NCBI RefSeq assembly: GCF_905212195.1
Contig: NZ_CAJMDQ010000072.1
Span: 1 to 12,418 of the forward strand
Length of the DNA stretch: 12,418 nt
From: an uncultured Anaerotignum sp.
GTDB lineage: Bacteria; Bacillota; Clostridia; Lachnospirales; Anaerotignaceae
Reading direction: 5' to 3'
The position numbers were made by a program, and so were the translations under genes. Below, one piece after another: positions 6,289 through 11,193 of this stretch. Position 1 is the stretch's first letter; each line of letters starts with the position of its first letter. The notes under the pieces are model-generated. The model was not told where the DNA came from. It ran no database searches and saw nothing but the letters and a program-made list of their open reading frames with translations.

Positions 6289-7503
6289 TTATTTCTGCTG
6301 GAGCTTCAGCGCTTTTTCCAGCAAATATTCTCTTTTGTTGTGTTCCGGTTCATGCAGGACATCCTCCAGCAGCAGCCCAAGGGTTTCCCCTACGGCTTTT
6401 CCGGCAGGAATGCCTGCGTCCATGAGGGCTTTGCCGTCCATTTCCAGCATTTTCAGATTCAGACAATCCCCGTCAGCAAGGACTTTTCCGAGGATTTCTC
6501 TTGCTGTGGCTACAGCGGCTTTGTCCTGTAAGATTTCCTGTAAAATGAACAGGTTTTCCGTCAGTTCCACACCCAGAATCCCTGCTAATTTCCGCACTTC
6601 GTAAGGTGTCTGGGGGATGGGCTGGGATAAATGCCGCAGATAGGTCTGAATCTGCTTGGCTGTGGCGTTGTCAAATTTCAGTTTTTTGCAGAAAGTCTTT
6701 GCCTCGGCTTCTGTGAAGGATTGCAGTACCAGCGTCCACCGCAGAGGGGCAGAAACGGGAGCGGCTTTCAGCTGAGGCACCAGCGTTTCGCCCAGTGCTG
6801 TCAGACGTTTGTCCAGCAGATTGTCGATGTGGGGCAAAAGACCGCTTTCCAGCAGAAGGGACAGCTTTTCGGGAAAGGGAGATTTCCAGAGTTTGTCCAG
6901 TTCCTCGTGGATGCGCTCCACACTGATTTTTTCAATGAGTGCGGCGTTTTTCTGCAATGCGGTGTAGGTGGCATCATCCACCTGAAAGCCCAGTTGTGCC
7001 GCAAAACGGACACAACGCAGCATCCGCAGCGCGTCTTCCTGAAACCGCTTGGCAGGCTCGCCCACACCACGGATGAGAGAACGGGAAATGTCCTCCTGTC
7101 CCCCGAAAGGGTCGCGGAATCCTTCGGCAGGGTGGTAGGCAATGGCGTTCATGGTGAAATCCCGCCGTAAAAGGTCTTCTTCCAGATTGGAAGTGAAAGA
7201 AACCTCGTCGGGATGTCTGCCGTCGGCATAATCCCCGTCAATGCGGTATGTGGTGATTTCGTAATTGGTTTTGTTCAGAACAACGGTGATGGTGCCGTGC
7301 TGGATGCCCGTGTCAAAGGTGTGGGAAAATAACGCCTTTGTCTGCTCCGGCAGAGCGGATGTGGTGATGTCCCAGTCCTGGGGGATGCGCCCAAGGATGG
7401 AATCCCGCACACAGCCGCCTACAATGTAGGCCTCGTAACCGCCATCGTTGAGGGTTTGCAGAAGGGCGTTCACGTCCTCCGGCAGTGTGATTTGTTTTGT
7501 CAT
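6289..7503 (-). CDS. cca: CCA-adding tRNA nucleotidyltransferase
   Basis: A 404-residue class II nucleotidyltransferase that builds or repairs the 3' CCA end of tRNAs using CTP and ATP without a nucleic-acid template. Head and neck motifs are clear: VGGCVRDSILGR (28-39), the catalytic DWD (D43, D45), the flexible loop before RRDFTMNA (113-120), DPFGG (131-135), the amino-acid template motif EDALR (156-160) followed by RCVRFAAQLGF, and ERIHEEL (196-202). The C-terminal part ends in AGKAVGETLGLLLEDVL and HNKREYLL, typical of the Bacillus-type enzyme of about 400 residues without an HD domain. A poly(A) polymerase is the alternative in this superfamily but is not expected in Firmicutes of this kind. 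The neighbouring tRNA-Lys gene lacks an encoded CCA and so needs this activity. ATG 7503 has a modest GAGG seven bases upstream. Confidence 0.94.
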   Translation of the reverse strand: MTKQITLPEDVNALLQTLNDGGYEAYIVGGCVRDSILGRIPQDWDITTSALPEQTKALFSHTFDTGIQHGTITVVLNKTNYEITTYRIDGDYADGRHPDEVSFTSNLEEDLLRRDFTMNAIAYHPAEGFRDPFGGQEDISRSLIRGVGEPAKRFQEDALRMLRCVRFAAQLGFQVDDATYTALQKNAALIEKISVERIHEELDKLWKSPFPEKLSLLLESGLLPHIDNLLDKRLTALGETLVPQLKAAPVSAPLRWTLVLQSFTEAEAKTFCKKLKFDNATAKQIQTYLRHLSQPIPQTPYEVRKLAGILGVELTENLFILQEILQDKAAVATAREILGKVLADGDCLNLKMLEMDGKALMDAGIPAGKAVGETLGLLLEDVLHEPEHNKREYLLEKALKLQQK

Positions 7504-7547
7504 GTAAAAACCTCATTCCGGTTGTAAAAATTCTGTTTTGCCGTTAC

Positions 7548-7575
7548 AGTATATCATATTCTAAGGGAAAATCAA
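7548..7575 (-). promoter_or_regulatory. promoter of the cca - aldo/keto reductase operon
   Basis: Read on the minus strand: -35 TTGATT (7575-7570), a 16-base spacer and -10 TATACT (7553-7548). It lies about 45 bases upstream of the cca start and is back-to-back with the tRNA promoter. Confidence 0.55.
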
Positions 7576-7606
7576 AAATTTTTTTGGGATTTTCGGGAAA
7601 AAAGAG

Positions 7607-7635
7607 TTGACATGCCTTCGGCAGCGTGATATTAT
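7607..7635 (+). promoter_or_regulatory. tRNA-Lys promoter
   Basis: Perfect -35 TTGACA (7607-7612), an exact 17-base spacer and -10 TATTAT (7630-7635), 25 bases before the mature tRNA 5' end. This is a strong promoter, as expected for a stable RNA gene. Confidence 0.85.
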
Positions 7636-7660
7636 ATTTTACGCAATCAAAATAACATAT

Positions 7661-7733
7661 GCGCCCTTAGCTCAGTTGGTAGAGCAACTGACTCTTAATC
7701 AGTGGGTCCAGGGTTCGAGTCCCTGAGGGCGCA
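7661..7733 (+). tRNA. tRNA-Lys (anticodon CUU)
   Basis: A 73-base cloverleaf. The acceptor stem is GCGCCCT (7661-7667) with AGGGCGC (7726-7732) and discriminator A (7733). The D arm contains AGCTCAGTTGGTAGAGC. The anticodon arm is ACTGA, loop CTCTTAA, TCAGT, giving anticodon CTT (7694-7696), which reads AAG lysine codons. The T arm contains the invariant GTTCGAGTCC. The 3' CCA is not encoded (the next bases are TCA), so it must be added after transcription. A strong promoter lies upstream and an unusual terminator downstream, so it is a single-tRNA transcription unit. Confidence 0.97.
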
Positions 7734-7747
7734 TCATTTATAAAAGG

Positions 7748-7787
7748 CAGCGTTTTTCGACTTCGGGTCGGGGGGCGCTGTTTTTTT
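7748..7787 (+). terminator. tRNA-Lys terminator with a five-pair G-U block
   Basis: CAGCG-TTTTT-CGAC (7748-7761) pairs with GTCG-GGGGG-CGCTG (7767-7780) around a TTCGG loop, followed by seven T. Five consecutive U-G wobbles sit in the middle, so the RNA forms a 14-pair stem although the DNA is not a perfect inverted repeat. Confidence 0.85.
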
Positions 7788-7816
7788 GCTTACCTGTAAG
7801 CCATGCGGCTGGTAAG

Positions 7817-7856
7817 AAAACAGGGCTGGAAGTGCTTGCATTTCCAGCCCTGTTTT
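7817..7856. terminator. 15-pair perfect hairpin, terminator-like
   Basis: AAAACAGGGCTGGAA (7817-7831) pairs perfectly with TTCCAGCCCTGTTTT (7842-7856) around a 10-base loop. A/T at the base on both strands lets it act as a terminator in either direction. It sits between the header and module 1 of the array. Confidence 0.6.
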
Positions 7857-7866
7857 GTTGGCAGCC

Positions 7867-7945
7867 ATAGGGCGTTAGCCCACAACCGAGGCATTTTCAA
7901 TGCTGAGGTTGTGCATGGCTTACAGGTAAGAGACGAGAGAGAAGG
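7867..7945 (+). repeat. structured module 1
   Basis: ATAGGGC start. Hairpin GGGC/GCCC (7870-7873/7878-7881), loop GTTA. Second stem CACAACC/GGTTGTG (7881-7887/7907-7913) enclosing GCATT/AATGC (7891-7895/7899-7903). Then CATGGCTTACAGGTAAG and a purine-rich GAGAGAAGG. Confidence 0.8.
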
Positions 7946-7986
7946 GCGGGGACATTTATGTCAACTTTGCTTTTTTTATGGGCTGG

Positions 7987-8067
7987 ATAGGGCGACAGCC
8001 TACAACCGAAGTGCTCGGAGAGGACTGAGGTTGTACATGGGTTACAGGTAAGACACGCGAGAGAAGG
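7987..8067 (+). repeat. structured module 2 (divergent copy)
   Basis: Same layout, with changes that keep pairing. GGGC/GCCT (7990-7993/7998-8001) has one G-U. TACAACC/GGTTGTA (8001-8007/8029-8035) has the outer C-G of module 1 replaced by T-A. The inner stem is rewritten as AGTGCTC/GAGGACT (8010-8016/8020-8026) with one mismatch. It ends with CATGGGTTACAGGTAAG and GAGAGAAGG. Confidence 0.8.
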
Positions 8068-8111
8068 AGGGAGAATATTTATATTCTCCCACGGATTTTT
8101 TCATGAGATGC

Positions 8112-8190
8112 ATAGGGCGCCAGCCCACAACTGAGGCATTTTCAATGCCGAGGTTGTGCATGGCTTACAGGTAAAAGGTGCAAGAGAAGG
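8112..8190 (+). repeat. structured module 3
   Basis: GGGC/GCCC (8115-8118/8123-8126), loop GCCA. CACAACT/GGTTGTG (8126-8132/8152-8158) has one T-G pair. Inner stem GGCATT/AATGCC (8135-8140/8144-8149) is one pair longer than in module 1. It ends with CATGGCTTACAGGTAAA and AGAGAAGG. Confidence 0.8.
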
Positions 8191-8218
8191 AGGGCGTCAG
8201 CCCCCTTTCCCATTCCTT

Positions 8219-8247
8219 TCATATTTTCCTATCCCCCGCCATAAACT
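8219..8247 (+). promoter_or_regulatory. sigma-E-type sporulation promoter for the CotS-like gene
   Basis: -35 TCATATT (8219-8225) fits the Bacillus sigma-E pattern KMATATT exactly. A 14-base spacer follows, and -10 CATAAACT (8240-8247) fits CATACAHT at seven of eight positions. It lies 45 bases before the start codon. Sigma-E is the early mother-cell factor, which fits a coat protein. Confidence 0.6.
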
Positions 8248-8292
8248 GATACAGAGAAATTTTTCGGGAAGAAGGATTGGGGGAAGGATTTT

Positions 8293-9273
8293 ATGGAGGA
8301 TACATACGGGAAAATCTTGTGGGAGGGCTACGGTCTGAAGTATTACGGCGGTACCCGTACCCGCACGGGGCTGATTTGTAAAACAGACGTGGGACTGAGA
8401 GAACTGAAGAAGGCACGGAGCCGCCGGGAAGACCTGCTTTTTGCCCATGAGGTGAAAACCTGCCTCTACCGCAACGGCTTTTCTGCCCTTTCTCTTTTTT
8501 ATACAGCACAGGACGGACAGCCTTTTTTTCCTTGGGACGGCAATCTTTATCTGCTGGAAAACCCCATGCCTACCAAAGGTCTGGAGGAGGACAGCGCAGA
8601 TGATTTTGTGTCTGGGGCAACCCTTATGGGACAGATGCACCGGGCAGCGGCAGGCTTTCCGGCGCAGGAAGGACAGGAGGAACGTCCGGCTTTGTGGCAG
8701 CGGCGATATCGGGAATTCGTGAAGATTCGCAGACACATGGAACGGCAGGGAAAGTATTCCCCCTTGGATTTGCTGGTCATGCGACACTACGGCACTTTTG
8801 CGCCCCGTGCACAGGAAGCCCTGAAGGCCTTGGAAGATGGCGGATATCAGGACATTGCCCATGGGCAGAAGCAGGCAGGTACTTTTTGCCACAACCAGTT
8901 CAAAGGCAGCAATCTGTGCCGAAAAGAGGACGGCAGTCTGTGGGTAGGTGGCTTTGAACAGTGCACCGGAGATATTTTCGCTGTGGATTTGGCGGCGTAT
9001 CTAAGACGGTTCTGGCGGAAAGTGCCCGATGAGCGGGAAAAACTGGAAGAAGTGCTGGCGGCTTACGAAGGGGAGCGGCCCATGGCAGAGGCGGAACGAA
9101 AGCTTTTGGTGCCATTGACAGCTTTTCCGGAAAAATTTTTGCGTCTGGTGCATGAGTCCTACAACCGCCGGAGGGTCTGCGTTTCTCCTGCTATGGAGGA
9201 GCGTTTGGCGGATGCGGCGGCAGAAGAAAGCCACATGGGCGACCTTTCGCAGGCATTGGAAAGGCTTTTTTGA
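8293..9273 (+). CDS. CotS-like spore coat protein, kinase-fold (likely pseudokinase)
   Basis: A 326-residue protein resembling the CotS/CotI/YutH family, spore coat proteins with an aminoglycoside-phosphotransferase-type kinase fold. The N-terminal lobe has the family pattern of a lysine-bearing strand (LICKTDVGLRELKKAR, 27-42), then HEVKTCLYRNGF (52-63), where relatives carry a helix leading to a YKNGF-type turn. In the C-terminal lobe, the catalytic HGDxxxxN of active kinases reads HNQFKGSN (200-207): His and the distal Asn remain but the catalytic Asp is Gln. The metal-binding DFD/DFE reads GFEQC (220-224). An active phosphotransferase is therefore unlikely. DIFAVDLAAYLRRF (227-240) matches the conserved helix after that site. 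ATG 8293 has GGAAGGA five bases upstream. The sigma-E-like promoter supports a sporulation role. Family call is good; exact CotS orthology is uncertain. Confidence 0.75.
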   Translation: MEDTYGKILWEGYGLKYYGGTRTRTGLICKTDVGLRELKKARSRREDLLFAHEVKTCLYRNGFSALSLFYTAQDGQPFFPWDGNLYLLENPMPTKGLEEDSADDFVSGATLMGQMHRAAAGFPAQEGQEERPALWQRRYREFVKIRRHMERQGKYSPLDLLVMRHYGTFAPRAQEALKALEDGGYQDIAHGQKQAGTFCHNQFKGSNLCRKEDGSLWVGGFEQCTGDIFAVDLAAYLRRFWRKVPDEREKLEEVLAAYEGERPMAEAERKLLVPLTAFPEKFLRLVHESYNRRRVCVSPAMEERLADAAAEESHMGDLSQALERLF

Positions 9274-9287
9274 AAAATATTGGAAAA

Positions 9288-9397
9288 AGGGCGTGAAGCA
9301 AGCCGTTTTCAGGAGAAAATATGTCTGAAAATCAGAAAATTAGAAAAATTTCAGCCTGCTTTCTTTTCTTATGAAGAAACCCCTAGCTTTGCGCCCT
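9288..9397 (+). other. possible three-way RNA structure downstream of the CotS-like gene
   Basis: AGGGCGTGAAGC (9288-9299) pairs with GCTTTGCGCCCT (9386-9397) over all 12 positions as RNA (two adjacent G-U pairs). Inside are CTGAAA/TTTCAG (9325-9330/9349-9354) and TTTCTT/AAGAAA (9365-9370/9374-9379). It lies in the 209-base gap before the PEGA gene and could be a structured 3' UTR or small RNA. It has no T-tract of its own. Confidence 0.3.
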
Positions 9398-9406
9398 GAA
9401 TTTCTC

Positions 9407-9435
9407 TTGCAACTTCGGGAAGAAACGTATAAAAT
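9407..9435 (+). promoter_or_regulatory. promoter of the PEGA-domain gene
   Basis: -35 TTGCAA (9407-9412), a 17-base spacer and -10 TAAAAT (9430-9435), 47 bases upstream of the start codon. Confidence 0.55.
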
Positions 9436-9482
9436 GAGACTAAGACAGTCTGCAAATCATTCCCCGAAGGAGGAGAAACGGT

Positions 9483-10952
9483 ATGAAGGACTATCATTTT
9501 GAAAATGACAATAAAGAATTCGACACCACCATACGGTTGGATCATATAAACGAAAAAGTAAAAGAACTGGAACAGAATCAGACAGACGAGGACGACTTGG
9601 GGGACAAGGACGAGTTCCTCAACGCCTTTGAATCAGAAAAATTTGAAGATCCTCTGCCCATACAGCCGGCGGAGGAACCTGTGACATTCGTCACAAGAGA
9701 ACCCAGAAAACAGCCTGTCTATGACGGAGGACAGCCGCCTATGCCGCCCAAAGACGAGGACGATGAGGAGGACGAGCCTTTCTGGAACAAAAAGACCATT
9801 GGGCTGATTACCATTGCCGCCCTTGTGGTGCTGGGCATCTGCTTTGGCATCGTGAAAATGGTGTTTTTCTCCAATCCGCTGGACAAAGCAACAGAAGCCG
9901 CACCTATGCTGGTGACAGAAGTGCTGGATGAGGAAGAACTGCTGGTCTATGACATCAACGCAGCAAAGCAGAAAACAGTGAACCTGACGCCGGAAACGGT
10001 GGTCTATAACGAAGACGAGGTACAGATACAGCCGGACATCATACAGATGGGCGATCTGCTTATGATACAGATGGACCAGGACGGCGAATTTGCCGTGACC
10101 ATTTCTTATGACGACAGCATCAAGAAAGAGGAAATCACCGGGCTGAAAGCCGATACTTCCGCCAAAGAATTGCAGGGGGAAGACCGCTCTTTTGCCTATG
10201 ACAAAAAGACCATTTTCTACTACGACGAGGAGGAAATCCGCCCCGAGGACATCGAAAGCTGTGATGTTCTGGAAATCAGCGGCATCGGCGATGTGGTATG
10301 GTCTGTAAAAGTATTGGAATATCACGGGTATATTACCGTGGAAAATGCCCAGAACATCAAAAACGGCACCTTTACATTGGATGAGGAAGAACCTGTGCCC
10401 CTCAGTGATGTGGAAAAAATCGCTGTGAAAGAAGGCACCCATTCCATCACCATCAAAGGGGATAATATCGAAAGCCGCACAGACAGCGTACTGGTGCAGG
10501 CAGGAGAAACGACGGTTTACGACCTGTCCAAAGCCCAGCAGAAAATGGGCGTGTTGGCAGTCAATGCCAATGTTTCCGATTATAAGCTTTACATCAACGG
10601 CGCGCTGGTAGACAGCAGTCAGCCTTCCGTACTGCCCTTTGGGGAATACGATGTGGTAATCCTGAAAAATGGCTATAAAGAATGGAGTCAGACTGTAACA
10701 CTGAATCAGGATGCCGTCAGCGTGAATGCCCAGCTGGAGGCAGAAGAACAGCTGGCAACGGTGGTCATCAACTGCAACGAATCTGACGCCAATGTATTCA
10801 TCAACGGCGAGGAAAGAGGCACCGCGCCTTTGCAGGTGACACTGCCTTATGGCACTTATGAAGTGGAAGTGTTCAAAGACGGCTTCACTTCTTATCACCA
10901 GACTGTCCAGATTCAGAGCAGTGTGGTGCACATTTCCGCAACATTAGGTTAA
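9483..10952 (+). CDS. membrane-anchored PEGA-domain protein
   Basis: A 489-residue single-pass membrane protein. Residues 1-103 are hydrophilic and very acidic (DEDDEEDE near 91-98) with no signal peptide. A transmembrane segment spans about 105-128 (IGLITIAALVVLGICFGIVK), so the N terminus is likely cytoplasmic and the rest extracellular. Residues 140-280 form a beta-rich region of unknown family with two similar halves (VYDINAAKQKT and FAYDKKTIFYYDEEE stretches). Two C-terminal PEGA domains follow at about 356-418 and 425-488. Each has an NG turn (YINGALV, FINGEERG), a PxGxY-like motif (LPFGEYDVVI, LPYGTYEVEV) and a following GY/GF (KNGYKEW, KDGFTSY). A degenerate third copy may occupy 283-347. 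PEGA domains are surface beta-sandwiches thought to bind or pack in the cell wall; function here is unknown. AAGGAGG (9467-9473) lies nine bases before ATG 9483. Confidence 0.85.
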   Translation: MKDYHFENDNKEFDTTIRLDHINEKVKELEQNQTDEDDLGDKDEFLNAFESEKFEDPLPIQPAEEPVTFVTREPRKQPVYDGGQPPMPPKDEDDEEDEPFWNKKTIGLITIAALVVLGICFGIVKMVFFSNPLDKATEAAPMLVTEVLDEEELLVYDINAAKQKTVNLTPETVVYNEDEVQIQPDIIQMGDLLMIQMDQDGEFAVTISYDDSIKKEEITGLKADTSAKELQGEDRSFAYDKKTIFYYDEEEIRPEDIESCDVLEISGIGDVVWSVKVLEYHGYITVENAQNIKNGTFTLDEEEPVPLSDVEKIAVKEGTHSITIKGDNIESRTDSVLVQAGETTVYDLSKAQQKMGVLAVNANVSDYKLYINGALVDSSQPSVLPFGEYDVVILKNGYKEWSQTVTLNQDAVSVNAQLEAEEQLATVVINCNESDANVFINGEERGTAPLQVTLPYGTYEVEVFKDGFTSYHQTVQIQSSVVHISATLG

Positions 10953-10963
10953 ACCCTCTTTTT

Positions 10964-10992
10964 TGCGGCAGACCATGCCGAAAACTGCCGCA
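10964..10992 (+). promoter_or_regulatory. GC-rich hairpin with an alternative partner, upstream of the mutase remnant
   Basis: TGCGGCAG (10964-10971) can pair with CTGCCGCA (10985-10992). Its CGGCA core can instead pair with the nearer TGCCG (10976-10980). There is no T-tract on the expected side for a terminator on either strand. Confidence 0.4.
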
Positions 10993-11048
10993 GCAGGAGA
11001 GGATACATCATAGACAAACAAAGACAAAGAACAAAGGGAGGAATCAAA

Positions 11049-11162
11049 TTGGATCACATGGAAAGATACCATCAGTGGCTGGCAGATCCCGCCATTGACG
11101 AAGCAACAAAAGAAGATTTGCGGAAAATTTTCCCAGATGTTTCATCACGAATCGAAACATAA
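11049..11162 (+). pseudogene. truncated N-terminal remnant of a phospho-sugar mutase
   Basis: A 37-codon frame starts at TTG 11049, seven bases after GGGAGG (11036-11041), and ends at TAA 11160-11162. Its residues MERYHQWLADPAIDEATKEDLRKI follow the pattern of the first helix pair of bacterial phosphoglucomutase/phosphomannomutase proteins (Y..WL..p..DE.TK.eL..I). That region is normally followed by a catalytic enzyme of more than 500 residues. After about residue 27 the similarity stops (FPDVSSRIET) and a stop codon falls inside the recF terminator. The ribosome site is intact, so it may still be translated as a short peptide. I read it as a 5' remnant left by a deletion that fused the mutase start to the recF 3' flank. 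Alternatively it is a genuine small protein that resembles the mutase by chance. Confidence 0.5.
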
Positions 11163-11193
11163 AAAAATCCCTCTGCCACATGACAGAGAGATT
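11161..11193 (-). terminator. recF terminator, overlapping its stop codon
   Basis: Read on minus: AATC-T-CTCTG (11193-11184) pairs with CAGAG-G-GATT (11175-11166), with one mismatch and an 8-base loop. Seven T follow (A-run 11161-11167). The stem begins inside the recF stop codon (11194-11192), and the T-tract overlaps the stop of the mutase remnant on the other strand. Confidence 0.75.

Larger units (their letters stand above)
7789..8209 (+). repeat. array of conserved structured modules alternating with variable hairpins
   Basis: This is the contents of the 559-base gap between the tRNA and the CotS-like gene. Order: an 18-base header (7789-7806), a 15-pair hairpin (7817-7856), then three conserved modules (7867-7945, 7987-8067, 8112-8190), each followed by a different hairpin. 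Those hairpins are GACAT/ATGTC at 7951-7962, GGGAGAATAT/ATATTCTCCC at 8069-8090, and GGGC/GCCC at 8192-8203 with flanking pairs. The first two are followed by T-runs (TTTTTTT at 7971-7977, TTTTTT at 8096-8101). The header is the exact reverse complement of 7913-7930 in module 1 and nearly so of the matching part of module 3. No protein gene is convincing here. Candidate explanations are a non-coding RNA array, a MITE-like element with 18-base terminal inverted repeats whose right end was tandemly duplicated, or a chromosomal interspersed repeat. Confidence 0.75.

Noticed and set aside
7661..7733. tRNA-Lys as an attachment site for an integrated element
   Set aside because: No integrase gene and no repeat of the tRNA 3' end is visible downstream within the window.
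7803..8051. Open frame (82 codons) through modules 1 and 2 of the array, with repeated peptide pattern
   Set aside because: The repeated peptide arises only because the first spacing is 120 bases; the next spacing of 125 breaks the frame, and changes between copies preserve pairing rather than codons.
7789..8209. CRISPR array
   Set aside because: Only three units, repeats of about 80 bases with internal divergence, intervening parts that are themselves hairpins, and no cas genes in the window.
8112..8292. Riboswitch or T-box leader of the CotS-like gene
   Set aside because: No T-box or known riboswitch core is recognised, and a sigma-E-type promoter lies between the array and the gene, so the modules would not be in its transcript.
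9633..10931. Minus-strand frame of 432 codons across the PEGA gene
   Set aside because: The plus-strand protein has a clear ribosome site, a transmembrane segment and PEGA repeats; the antisense frame has none of these and a shadow-like composition.
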